Below the pieces are notes generated by a model. It was not told the origin of the DNA and ran no database searches. It saw nothing but the letters and a program-made list of their open reading frames with translations. Position numbers and translations under genes: made by a program. Below, in pieces: positions 17,301 to 25,902 of a stretch of 64,000 nt of DNA. This DNA comes from CAVRUZ01 sp963724495 (lineage in GTDB: Bacteria; Actinomycetota; Actinomycetes; Propionibacteriales; DAIQRJ01): the NCBI GenBank assembly GCA_963724495.1, contig CAVRUZ010000005.1, forward strand, positions 62,001 through 126,000, written 5' to 3'. How positions within the stretch are numbered: position 1 is the stretch's first letter; the number at the start of each line of letters is the position of its first letter.

Positions 17301-19133
17301 GAGCGGCCTCGCCATGTCGCTTCGAGGACCTCGGGCCGGTATCGGCTGCCGTCGCAGGCCTCGCACGGCACCCAGATGGGCGCCAGGTGGCTGAGGCTGA
17401 TCGCGACCGACCCCATCCCCTCGCACTCCGGGCACGCACCTTCGGCTCGGTTGAACGTGAACTCCGACGCGGACTGCCCGGTCTCGGCTGCGAACACGTC
17501 GCGAATCCGGTCGAACACCTTCGTATAGGTCGCCGGGTTCGAACGCGGGTTGTTGCCGAGCGGCTTCTGATCGACGGCGATCGCGCGCACTACTGGCGCG
17601 TCGAAGGTCGAGCAGCCGATCGGCGCCTTGTCTCGGATCGACTCCAGCAGCACGTCGCGAGCGAGTGTGGTCTTGCCTGCTCCCGACGGGCCGGTGATGA
17701 CGGTGAGTGCTCCGAGTGGGATCTCGCAGTCGACGTCGCGCAGGTTGCGCAGGCTGGCGCCGCTGATGCGGATCCGTTCGTCGGATGGGAGGCGGCGAGC
17801 GGGGCGACCGCGCCTGATGGTGGAGAACCCATGACCCGAAGCGGTGTCGGCCCGCCACAGCGCGGCAGGTGGCCCTTGGAAGACGAGTTCGCCACCACCG
17901 CGGCCTCCAGCAGGGCCGATCTCGACGACATCGTCGGCGTTGGCGATCGCCGTAACGGTCGTGCTCGACCATCACGACCGGCCCCGGCAGCGAGGCGATG
18001 GCGTCCAGCAGTCGCTTGAGGTCGGTGTGGTGCAGGCCGATGGTCGGCTCGTCCAGGACGTGCAGGAGGTCTTCGAGGCGACCGCCCAGCACGACCGCGA
18101 GCCGGGTGCGTTGCGCCTCGCCGCGCGACAGCGTCGGCATCGATCGGTCGAGCGCGAGGTGACCCAGACCCAGGGTGTCCAGGGGCCGCAGTCGCCGCAG
18201 CAGTTCGTCCTGCAGGCGTGCGGCTCGCCGGCCGACCGGGAGTTGCTCGACGAACCCGAGGACCTCGGTCACCGAGCGGGCCAGCAGCTCGTCGAAGGTG
18301 ACGCCGGCGATGCGATGCGACGACGTGTCGGTGCCGTCGTGAAACGCCGACGGATCGAGTGGTCGGACCCAGGCGCCGCAGCTGGGGCAGACCGGTGCGC
18401 GCAGCACGGGCGTACCGCCAAGACGGACCTCGGGCCTGCCCAAGGCGTCGGCCCGCTCCAACGTGGCGCGGACCTCGGCCGCTGCCATGCCGGCGCGGAG
18501 GGTGGCCACCCGGACAACGACCTCATGCCGCGTCGCTGGGTCGAGGCGCGGAACAGGAGCCGACTTGGGCCTCGTCCACGGCCGTCCATCAACCGTGATC
18601 TTGGCGAACTGCCCGCGCAGGCCCGCGAGCAACCGCGCGTGACTGCCGGCCAGCCCGCGCACCACCGCAACGTCGACGTCGAGGCTGTCCCTGGTCGAGA
18701 GCAGGTCCAACGCGATCGCGAGGCGCTCCTCGCTGGATGTCGCCCGCACCTGCACGCCGCAGCGCGGGCAGCCGACCTCGGCGAAGCGCGAGTACAGGAT
18801 CCGCAGGAATGGATGCATCCCGGTCGACGTCGCCACCGTCGAGGCGGGGTTGCTGTTGAGCACGTTCTGAGCGACCGCTACGGCCGGACCTAGTCCGTCG
18901 ATGCGCCGGACCTGCGCGGCGGGTACGCGCGGCCTGCTCGCACCGAGTGCCAGGGACTCGACGAAACGACGACGAGCTTCGGCATAGACCACGTCGAACG
19001 CCAAGGACGACTTTCCTGACCCGGACACGCCAACGACTGCGGTCAGCCCTGGCCCGAATGTCACGTCGACATCGCGCAGGTTGTGCTCGGCCGCGCCCTG
19101 CACGTCGAGGACACGCTCTGTCGGTCGCCTCAT
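14381..19133 (-). pseudogene. Double-length UvrA-like ABC ATPase (four NBDs), one frameshift
   Basis: About 1580 aa if one shift near 17957 (in VEHD|TVTAIANADD) is repaired. Two UvrA-like units lie in tandem. Unit 1 (19133 to about 16850): Walker A GVSGSGKSS, CPRCG zinc pair, signature LSRGEAQRTRL, Walker B LDEPTIGLHH; then GPSGAGKTT, the CPECEGMG...CEACDGSRY zinc module, LSGGEAQRVRL, LDEPTTGLHP. Unit 2 (about 16840-14381): GVSGSGKSS, CLACG/CPTC/CSECGGRRL, LSAGEAQRIKL, LDEPSRGLHP; then GVSGSGKSS, CDACSGKG...CDACGGSGY, LSGGEAQRLKL, LDEPTVGLQV. Each unit is about 765-820 aa, shorter than UvrA1 (about 950), suggesting loss of the UvrB-binding insertion. UvrA paralogues of this kind are linked to damage tolerance or drug self-resistance. 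Start ATG 19133 (MRRPTERVLDVQG). Confidence 0.8.
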
Positions 19134-19465
19134 GCTGGGACGACGCACGGCCGCACCATCTCCACCGACTCGGCGATCCACCCGACCAGCCTTGCAGCTA
19201 GCCGTTGTCAAGTCCGAGGCTGGGCCCGTTGGTGGGGCCAACCGAGCGCGGAGCCTGCCGTCAACGTGAAGGCGTCCGGCTCACGCAGCGGAGCCGCGCT
19301 GGCCGGGAAAGGGGACTTCTTCACGGTGCGACGTGCCAGGGTCGCACTGTTGGCAGCGTGTTCGTGGTCCGTTGAGTCTTGGCGCCACCGATTCGGTCGC
19401 ACGGCCGTCACAATGGCTCTGCCCGTACTGACCAGCGTCGGCACCGACGCAGGATTGAGCACTCC
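19134..19465. promoter_or_regulatory. Divergent intergenic region of the UvrA-like operon, with hairpin
   Basis: 332 bp between the UvrA-like and epimerase genes. One clear dyad is present: GTGCGAC (19326-19332) and GTCGCAC (19341-19347), flanked by TGCCA...TGGCA (19334-19338 and 19350-19354). No convincing LexA box (TCGAAC...GTTCG-type) is visible, which would argue against simple SOS control. No coding sequence supported. Confidence 0.35.
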
Positions 19466-20421
19466 ATGCGTCGTCATGTCGTTTTTGGTACCGGTCAGGT
19501 CGGGAGACCTCTGATCGAGCAGCTAGTCCAGCAGGGACATGACGTCGTCGCGGCGAACCGGACCGGCCGAGGCTCCTTCCCGGGTGCCCATGTCGTCGGT
19601 GGTGACGCCTGTGATCGCGACTTCACCACGTCTGTCAGCGCTGGCGGGGACGTCGTCTACTTTTGCCTCAACGCTGCGAGCTACACGCGATGGGACCAGG
19701 AGTTTCCGCCACTGCAGCGCGCGGTGGTTGCGGGCGCAGCCAGTGCCGGTGCTCGGCTCGTGGTGCTCGACAACCTTATTCCTACGGCCCGCCGGGCGGT
19801 AGGGACCTGGTTGAAACCATGGTGGCCAACCCGACATCGGCAAAGTCCGCGACGCGGGCAGCCATGACCGAGGAACTGCTGCAGGCACACGGCCGCGGCC
19901 AGGTGGAGGTCGCGATCGGGCGTGCCTCGGACTTTTTCGGACCGGGTGCCACGCGCAGTGCCCTCGGGGAGACCATCTTCGGCTCAGCCGTGGCCGGCAA
20001 GGCGGCGCAGGTCTTGGGCAAGCCGGACCAGCTGCACAGCTACTCCTACACAGCCGACGTAGCCGCTGGCCTCATCACCCTCGGCACCGAGCCTGCAGCG
20101 GTCGGAGAGATCTGGCACCTGCCGGTGCCGCAGACGCGCACGACCCGCGAGATAGTCAACGACATCTACGCGCTGGCCGGTGCGCGACCACGCACCATGG
20201 CAGCAGGACCGTTGACGCTGCGACTGCTTGGTCTGGTCAAACCAGAGATGCGCGAATTCCGCCACACCCTCTACCAGTTCACCGACCGCTGGGTCGTCGA
20301 CGACAGCAAATTCCGAGCTGCGTTCGGCGGTGAGGCAACCCCAGTTGCCCAGGCACTCGCCACCACCTTCGACTGGTACCGGGCAGCAGCACTTCGCCAG
20401 ACCACGAAAGTGCAAGGCTGA
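19466..20421 (+). pseudogene. NAD-dependent epimerase (atypical SDR), one frameshift
   Basis: ATG 19466 gives RRHVVFGTGQVGRPLIEQLV, with a GxGxxG nucleotide loop as in atypical SDRs. After LVVLDNL the frame slips by one at about 19777 (one base missing in CTTATT), and the next frame reads YSYGPPGGRDLVETM, the Tyr-x-Tyr-G segment, then MTEELLQAHGRGQVEVAIGR, SDFFGPG, YSYTADVAAGLITLG and the stop at 20421. Everything essential is present once the slip is repaired (about 318 aa). Sequence error is as likely as decay. Confidence 0.75.
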
Positions 20422-20597
20422 AACGAGAGCAGCCATGACACCGCGCATGACAGCACGGTTCGCCGGCATCCATTCGGTCTCGCGGCAGGCTTCGCCGGCG
20501 CGATAAGGGCCCGCGGTGACGAATAGTCTTCAGACCTACGACGGCTCCGCGAGCGGCGTCGAGAGGCGTCGAGAGGCGAAAGTGCAGGTCAGCACGG

Positions 20598-20684
20598 CGG
20601 AGGGCAAGGGATTCGAACCCTTGAGGAGCTTGCACTCCTAGCGGTTTTCAAGACCGCCGCACTAGGCCACTATGCGAGCCCTCC
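20598..20684 (-). tRNA. tRNA-Ser (anticodon UGA)
   Basis: Read on the minus strand, the 87-nt unit has acceptor arms GGAGGGC / GCCCTCC, anticodon loop CTTGAAA (anticodon TGA) on stem GCGGT/ACCGC-like, a long variable arm (TAGGAGTGCAAGCTCCT) as expected for serine tRNA, a TPsiC loop GGTTCGAATCC and discriminator G. CCA is not encoded. I looked for a duplicated 3' end (attachment site) nearby and saw none. Confidence 0.92.
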
Positions 20685-20718
20685 CAGCGAGGGACATCGT
20701 AATGTGGTGCCCGAAGAT

Positions 20719-20738
20719 CCGCAGATGCGGCGTAGTGT
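20719..20738 (+). promoter_or_regulatory. Candidate promoter and dyad of the molybdate cassette
   Basis: Perfect dyad CCGCA-GA-TGCGG at 20719-20730 directly followed by a -10-like TAGTGT at 20733-20738, seven bases before GTG 20745 and 17 before ATG 20755. Placement fits a repressor operator for the HTH-Mop protein; no match to the known ModE consensus is claimed. Confidence 0.35.
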
Positions 20739-20754
20739 GCCTCTGTGACCGCAC

Positions 20755-21184
20755 ATGCGTCGGAGTCAGCCGCCGGACCAGCCCTCATCGCCCAGTTACC
20801 GGATCGCCGAGGTGGCCGCCCTGCTCGGGGTGAGCGACGACACCGTCCGGCGCTGGGTGGAGGCCGGCCGGCTGAGCGACCGCCGCGAGCGGGGCCGGCA
20901 CCTGGTCGACGGCGCCGAGGTCGCCGCGCTCGCCCGGGAGCTGGCCAAGGACCCCGCCGGATCCGGTGACGCGCGTGAGAGCGTCGGCCCGCAACCGGCT
21001 CACCGGCATCGTCACCGACGTCGTGCGCGACACCGTGATGGCCAAGGTCGAGATGCAGGCCGGGCCGTTCAGGATCGTGTCGCTGATGACGCGCGAGGCC
21101 GCCGACGACCTGGCCCTGCAACCCGGCGTGCTTGCCGTCGCCTCGATCAAGTCCACGAACGTCGTCGTCGAGAGGCCGACGTGA
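20755..21184 (+). pseudogene. HTH plus Mop (TOBE) molybdate-responsive regulator, split over two frames
   Basis: First frame (ATG 20755): SYRIAEVAALLGVSDDTVRR, a MerR/excisionase-type helix-turn-helix, ending near AALARELAKD. Second frame (from about 20966 to stop 21184): ASARNRLTGIVTDVVRDTVM, QAGPFRIVSLMTREAADDLA and VASIKSTNVVVERP, a Mop domain that binds molybdate. In other actinobacteria these form one protein of about 130-140 aa, so a one-base slip near 20970 is likely. The stop overlaps modA (GTGA). Role: sensing molybdate and controlling modABC. Confidence 0.7.
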
Positions 21185-21882
21185 AGTCGCGCCCGACGCG
21201 TGTCCTGATCTGTGCCGTCGTTCTCCTTGCCAGCCTCCTCACGGGATGCCAGAGCAACGACACAACACTCGACGTGCTCGCGGCTGCGTCCCTGCGCGAT
21301 GTCTTCCCCAAGCTGGCAACGCAATTCGAAGCCGACCATGACGGAGTCAAGGTGGCGTTCAGCTTCGGTCCGAGCGGCACGTTGGCTGCGCAGGTGAAGG
21401 GCGGTGCACCCGCGGACGTTCTGGCCACCGCCAGTGAGACCACCATGCAGGCTGCCGGTGACACGGTCGCTGATCCGGTCGTGTTCGCGGCCAACTCTCT
21501 GGCGATCGCGGTATCACCGAAGGCGAAGGCGAAAGTGACGCAGCTGTCCGACCTTGCCAGGCCCGATGTCTCAGTGGCACTGTGCGAGGCGAACGTGCCC
21601 TGTGGTGCAACGGCGAAAGCGATGCTGGCCAAGGCGAATCTCACCGTCAAGCCAGCCACGTACACGCTCGACGTCACGGCTGTGCTCACCACGGTGGAGT
21701 CCGACGACGTCGACGCCGGCGTTGTCTACCGGACGGACGTGCTCTCCGCGGGCGACCGCGTCGTAGCGGTCGAGATCCCAGCCGCCAGCAACGTCTCCAC
21801 CAGCTACCCCATCGCCACGGTGAAGGCGTCCGAGCACAAAGACCTGGCCGACGAGTTCGTCACGCTGGTGAGATCGACCTGA
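21181..21882 (+). CDS. modA: Molybdate ABC transporter substrate-binding lipoprotein
   Basis: 233-aa lipoprotein. The N-terminus VLICAVVLLASLLTGC gives a lipobox with Cys at residue 23. The mature part carries ModA landmarks: DVLAAASLRDVFPKLATQFE, FSFGPSGTLAAQVKGGAPAD (oxyanion Ser loop), SETTMQAAG, ANSLAIAVSP, and ESDDVDAGVVYRTDV (conserved Tyr). GTG 21181 overlaps the stop of the regulator by four bases. Binds molybdate/tungstate outside the membrane and delivers it to ModB. Two Cys (LCEANVPC) near residue 140 may form a disulfide. Confidence 0.93.
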   Translation: MKSRPTRVLICAVVLLASLLTGCQSNDTTLDVLAAASLRDVFPKLATQFEADHDGVKVAFSFGPSGTLAAQVKGGAPADVLATASETTMQAAGDTVADPVVFAANSLAIAVSPKAKAKVTQLSDLARPDVSVALCEANVPCGATAKAMLAKANLTVKPATYTLDVTAVLTTVESDDVDAGVVYRTDVLSAGDRVVAVEIPAASNVSTSYPIATVKASEHKDLADEFVTLVRST

Positions 21883-21921
21883 CGGCCAGAAGGCTCTTGC
21901 CGAAGCAGGCTTCGACACGCA

Positions 21922-22716
21922 ATGAATCGTGAGCGACGAGTCCCGGTCCTTCTCCTCATACCAGCAGTCATCGCCGTGCTGCTACTCGTCGTGCCGCTGG
22001 CATCCCTCCTGATCCGCGTCCCTTGGACCGAACTGCCCCGAGTGCTGGCGAGCGGCAAGGTGTGGCCCGCGCTGCGGCTGTCGCTGCTGACCGCCAGCAC
22101 GGCGACACTGATCTCGGTGTTGGTCGGCGTGCCGCTCGCCTGGGTCATCGGCCGATCACTCAGCAGGGGAATGAGATTCCTCCGGGCCCTGGTCACGCTG
22201 CCCCTTGTGCTTCCGCCAGTGGTCGGAGGGATCACGCTGCTGATGGCCTTCGGCAGGAACGGGATCGTGGGTGGGCCGCTCTATTCGCTGACTGGGCTGA
22301 GCATTCCGTTTACGTCGCTGGCCGTGGTGATGGCCCAGACGTTCGTGGCCATGCCGTTTCTCGTGATCAGTGTTGCCGGAGCCGTCGAACGGCTCGACGA
22401 CCGGTTCGACGAAGCGGCCGCGAGCCTCGGCGCATCCGGCCTGTACGCGTTCCGTCGCGTCACCCTCCCGATGCTCGCGCCAGGAATCCTTGCCGGCACC
22501 GTGTTGGCCTGGACCCGGGCCCTCGGCGAGTTCGGCGCGACCATCACTTTCGCGGGCTCGTTCCCGGGCCGCACCGAGACCATGCCCATCGCCGTGTACC
22601 TCGCCCAACAGTCAGATCCTGAAGCAGCATTGGCTCTTTCGGTCGTCCTCCTGCTCGTTGCGCTGGTCGTGTTGGTGGCATTCCGGCGCCACTATCTGCC
22701 GGGAGCCGTCGCGTGA
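21922..22716 (+). CDS. modB: Molybdate ABC transporter permease
   Basis: 264-aa integral membrane protein with about six hydrophobic segments, the first being VLLLIPAVIAVLLLVVPLAS. LPLVLPPVVGGITLL and the ATPase-coupling EAA loop DEAAASLGASGLYAFRRVTL are typical of ModB. The trailing GEFGATITFAGSFPGRTETM is the ModB C-terminal signature. It lies 39 bp after modA; its stop overlaps the modC GTG. Moves molybdate across the membrane. Confidence 0.93.
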   Translation: MNRERRVPVLLLIPAVIAVLLLVVPLASLLIRVPWTELPRVLASGKVWPALRLSLLTASTATLISVLVGVPLAWVIGRSLSRGMRFLRALVTLPLVLPPVVGGITLLMAFGRNGIVGGPLYSLTGLSIPFTSLAVVMAQTFVAMPFLVISVAGAVERLDDRFDEAAASLGASGLYAFRRVTLPMLAPGILAGTVLAWTRALGEFGATITFAGSFPGRTETMPIAVYLAQQSDPEAALALSVVLLLVALVVLVAFRRHYLPGAVA

Positions 22717-23789
22717 GCCTCGCTGCCGAGGTCACGGTGCAGCGCGGGGGCTTCCGACTGAGCGCCGAGGTGATGGTGTCCGACGGCGAGGTGCTCGGGC
22801 TGCTCGGCCCGAATGCCGCCGGCAAGACCACGCTGCTTCGCACGTTGGCCGGTGCCCTCGCACCGCAATCGGGACGGATCGAGTTGTCCGGTCGCGTGCT
22901 CACAGACACGGCAACCGGAACCCAGGTCCCCATGCACGAGCGCCGCGCGGCCGTCATGTACCAGGACTATCTGCTGTTCGATCACCTGACTGTGCTGGAG
23001 AACGCCGCCTTCGGGCAGCGGGCCCGCGGCCGGCCACGGGGCGAGGCCAGGGCCGCAGCGCAGGTCTGGATCGATCGGCTGGGCCTGGCCGATGTGGCCG
23101 GGCGTCGGCCGACGGCGTTGTCCGGGGGCCAGCGACAGCGCACGGCTCTGGCCCGAACACTCGCTGCAGATTCCGACCTGCTCCTTCTGGACGAGCCTCT
23201 TGCCGCGCTGGATGCGACCTCGCGCGACGACATCCGCAGCGACCTGCGCCAACACCTCCGGGGCACGGGCAAGCCGACGATTCTGGTCACCCATGACGCC
23301 ATCGAGGCCATGTTGCTGACCGACAGGCTCCTCGTGCTCGAAGGCGGCAGGGTCACGCATGTAGGGACGCCCGCCGAGGTAGCCGAGAGCCCGCGAACGC
23401 CTTACGTGGCAGGGCTTCTGGGCCTGAACCTGCTCACCGGACTGGCGCACGGCGGCTTGGTGACCTTGACCGGCGGCGGCTCGCTGGCCGCCGCCGACAC
23501 CGGCGTCACCGGTCCGGTGGTGGTGCTCGTGCCACCGGCGGCCGTCGTGGTGCACCTTGACCGGCCGCCGGAGGGCTCCCCTCGCAACGTCTGGCCGGCG
23601 ACTGTCGCGCGGATCGAAGCCAGCGGTGAGCGCGTCCGGCTGCGCTGTGAGGGAAGCCCGCCGATGCTGGTCGACATCACGCCCGCGGCGCTGGCCGATC
23701 TCCACCTGCTGCCCGGAACGCCGGTGTGGCTGTCGCTCAAGGCGTCATCGGTGCGCCTGACCAGCAACCCCGCACCGCACGTCGGCTAG
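22713..23789 (+). CDS. modC: Molybdate ABC transporter ATPase with C-terminal TOBE domain
   Basis: 358-aa ATPase: Walker A GLLGPNAAGKTTLLRTLAGA, Q-loop region VMYQDYLLFDHLTVLEN, signature ALSGGQRQRTALARTLA, Walker B LLLLDEPLAALDA, H-loop ILVTHDAIEAM. Residues about 225-358 form a Mop/TOBE domain (SLAAADTGVTGPVVVLVPPA; VARIEASGERVRLRCEG), which binds molybdate and gives trans-inhibition in relatives. GTG start overlaps the modB TGA. Its stop codon overlaps the convergent phosphatase stop by four bases, so transcripts collide here. Confidence 0.93.
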   Translation: MSLAAEVTVQRGGFRLSAEVMVSDGEVLGLLGPNAAGKTTLLRTLAGALAPQSGRIELSGRVLTDTATGTQVPMHERRAAVMYQDYLLFDHLTVLENAAFGQRARGRPRGEARAAAQVWIDRLGLADVAGRRPTALSGGQRQRTALARTLAADSDLLLLDEPLAALDATSRDDIRSDLRQHLRGTGKPTILVTHDAIEAMLLTDRLLVLEGGRVTHVGTPAEVAESPRTPYVAGLLGLNLLTGLAHGGLVTLTGGGSLAAADTGVTGPVVVLVPPAAVVVHLDRPPEGSPRNVWPATVARIEASGERVRLRCEGSPPMLVDITPAALADLHLLPGTPVWLSLKASSVRLTSNPAPHVG

Positions 23790-24635
23790 TCCGGCAGCCG
23801 CAGCGCCAGCAGGGTCACGTCGTCGTGGCGAACCAGCCACCGGTCCGCCTGCTCATCCTCGAACTGGCGAACCTCGGCGATCAAGGCGTCGGGATCGTCG
23901 AAGGCGCGGTCGAAGAGGTCGGCAAACGTGTAACCCGGCTTGTGCAGCAGACGTTCGGCACCATCGGACATCAGCAGCACGCGAGCACCCGGAACCAACG
24001 CATGCACGCTGACAAACGCCTGGTCGGCCGCCTCCGGCTCACGTCGGATCACCCAACGGCCGCCACCGCCGTTGTAGCGGCGGCGAGCCGCCACGCTTCT
24101 CGCCAGCCGCTCGTCCAGAGCTTGGGCCGACATCGGCGCAGCGTGCGGCTGCACGGGTGGCGGTTCCGGCGGCTCGGACCGCAGGGTCAGGGAGGGCCGG
24201 CCAGGCCGGGTCGGTCACCGGGCGCAGTTCCACCCCGGCCTCGGTGGTCTCCTCGACTGCGGCGATGCAGTCACCGATCAGCGTGAGCTCGACCTCAGCA
24301 GGTGCGGAGATCCTGGCCACCACGCCCACGGCAACGGGGAAGTCCTCGATCTCGTCGACTCCTTCGAGGGAGGCGACGAGCGACACCTGCGCTATGGCAC
24401 GCCGAACCAGTTCCGGGCCGGTCATCCCGCTCACGGCGAAGCGGCTGAACGCCGAGTCGAGCTGAGCGGCCAGCCAGCTGGCATTTCCCTCGGCCTCGGC
24501 GAACAGCACGTCATGGCTGAGGTCGGTGGCACCGTCGATGACCCAGGCGAAGTCCCCGGCCACGCCGAACCGGTCGTCCAGCGGGTGGGCGCCGCCCGCG
24601 ACGCAACGGGCGTTCACGACCTCCCATCCGGTCAC
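23786..24635 (-). pseudogene. PP2C-like protein phosphatase, one frameshift
   Basis: GTG 24635 overlaps the preceding nuclease stop (GTGA). The first part has FGVAGDFAWVIDGATDLSHD (a PP2C metal Asp motif, DGAT instead of DGMGG), FSRFAVSGMTGPELVRRAI and ELTLIGDCIAAVEE (GDC in place of GDSR). After a slip near 24175 the other frame gives VHALVPGARVLLMSDGAERL (metal Asp) and VRHDDVTLLALRL (the DD motif). All PP2C metal positions are therefore present. About 282 aa if repaired. Substrate unknown. Confidence 0.65.
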
Positions 24636-25345
24636 AGCTGCAGGTCGACCACGACCGGCCGGTGGTCCGAGGCATCGGTGTCTGGCACCACTGCTGACAC
24701 TGGGACGACTCCCGCACCCGCCAGGACGAAGTCGATCCGCTCCTCGGGCTGAACAGCGGGACACGTGAGCCCTGGTCCGTCACCCACGGCGGCCCAGCAG
24801 TCGGTGAACGTCTCGAGCAGCGGAGCGAGTTCCGGCGAGCCAGGCGTCGTGTTGAAGTCGCCTACGAAGATGACGGGTGCCGCACATTGCGCCAGCACGG
24901 CCGCCGCTGCCGACATCTGCGCCGCCCTGGCCTCCAGCTCCTCGTAGCTGAAATGCGTGCAGGCAAAGGTGATCTGGCCGGCCACGTCACCCGTATCGAT
25001 CGTGCTGACCAACAGCGACCGAGTCTCCAGTCCCTCCCTTCCCGGGAGCTGCACCACCTCGGAGCCGATCACCGGCCACCTGCTCAGGACGGCGTTGCCG
25101 TAGACCGCAGTGCCCGACCCTTCCTCGTACACGAGGGCAGGCCCGTAGGTGGCGTGCAGACCGAGCGCCTCGGTGACCAGGCTCAGCGTGTCGAGGTTGC
25201 CGGATCGATCGCCGAAGTGGCGATCGACCTCCTGCAGCCCTATGACATCCGGAGCGAACCTCGTTATCGCGCTCGTCAGCCGATCGAGGTCGAAGACATC
25301 GTCCTCGCCGGCGCCGTGGTGGATGTTGTACGTGGCGACGCGCAT
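24632..25345 (-). CDS. Endonuclease/exonuclease/phosphatase (EEP) family protein
   Basis: 237-aa EEP-fold metal-dependent phosphodiesterase. Landmarks: MRVATYNIHHGAGEDDVFDL (Asn), DVIGLQEVDRHFG (catalytic Glu), VYGNAVLSRWPV, FACTHFSYEE (His), VIFVGDFNTTPGSPEL (the GDFN pair) and DASDHRPVVVDL (SDH). Every active-site element of the family is intact. ATG 25345 avoids overlap with the SRPBCC gene that ends at 25353. Acts on DNA, phospholipid or inositol phosphates in different relatives; unassigned here. No signal peptide, so cytoplasmic. Confidence 0.85.
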   Translation of the reverse strand: MRVATYNIHHGAGEDDVFDLDRLTSAITRFAPDVIGLQEVDRHFGDRSGNLDTLSLVTEALGLHATYGPALVYEEGSGTAVYGNAVLSRWPVIGSEVVQLPGREGLETRSLLVSTIDTGDVAGQITFACTHFSYEELEARAAQMSAAAAVLAQCAAPVIFVGDFNTTPGSPELAPLLETFTDCWAAVGDGPGLTCPAVQPEERIDFVLAGAGVVPVSAVVPDTDASDHRPVVVDLQL

Positions 25346-25352
25346 GGTCAGG

Positions 25353-25811
25353 TCAGCTCGGTCGCGGCACGTCGCCTCGCCATTCACCGGTGGCCGATCC
25401 GCGCTCCTCGATGTAACCCTTGAAGCGCTTGAGGTCGGACTTCACCTGCCGGTCGTCCACGCCGACCACCGATCCCGCCTTCTCGGCCAGGCCTTCTGGT
25501 TCCCAGTCGATCTGCGCGGTCACCCGGGTCTGGTTGTCACCCAGGCGGTGGAACGTGACCACTCCCGCATGGGTGGTGCCATCCGTGCTCTTCCAGGCGA
25601 TCCGCTCGTCGGGGTGCTGCTCGCTGATCTCGGTGTCGAACTCGCGCGTGACTCCGGCAATCGTGGTTTTCCAGTGCGTGTGTGTCGGGTCTCGCTGTTC
25701 GATGCTGTCCACGCCGCTCATGAAGTGCGGAAACGATTCGAACTGCGTCCACTGGTTGTACGCCGTCGACACGTCGACATCGACGTCGACGGACTCCATG
25801 ATCGAAGCCAT
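25353..25811 (-). CDS. SRPBCC-family (START-like) protein
   Basis: 152-aa lipid/ligand-binding helix-grip protein of the polyketide-cyclase-like SRPBCC group. MESVDVDVDVSTAYNQWTQF and FPHFMSGVDSIEQRDPTHTH start the fold, RIAWKSTDGTTHAGVVTFHR and NQTRVTAQIDWEPEG are core strands, and SDLKRFKGYIEERG is the long C-terminal helix. Related proteins are stress-associated with unknown ligands. Co-oriented with the EEP and phosphatase genes, 7 bp ahead of the former, so probably co-transcribed. Confidence 0.85.
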   Translation of the reverse strand: MASIMESVDVDVDVSTAYNQWTQFESFPHFMSGVDSIEQRDPTHTHWKTTIAGVTREFDTEISEQHPDERIAWKSTDGTTHAGVVTFHRLGDNQTRVTAQIDWEPEGLAEKAGSVVGVDDRQVKSDLKRFKGYIEERGSATGEWRGDVPRPS

Positions 25812-25902
25812 GGGCTCCTCCTCAGCACTTGAGCGTCCAGTCAGATCGGTACCCGGACCGCACGTGCCGAAACGGCCACGCGCCGGGGTAGGTCAAGTCA
25901 AC

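Noticed and set aside
19134..19465. LexA box in front of the UvrA-like gene
   Set aside because: No convincing GAAC...GTTC-type dyad found; only the GTGCGAC/GTCGCAC hairpin is clear.
20598..20684. Attachment site for a genomic island at tRNA-Ser
   Set aside because: No duplicated tRNA 3' end and no integrase seen in the window.
20755..21882. HTH-ModA fusion in one frame
   Set aside because: ModA has its own GTG, lipoprotein signal and coupling overlap; the intervening Mop domain lies in another frame.
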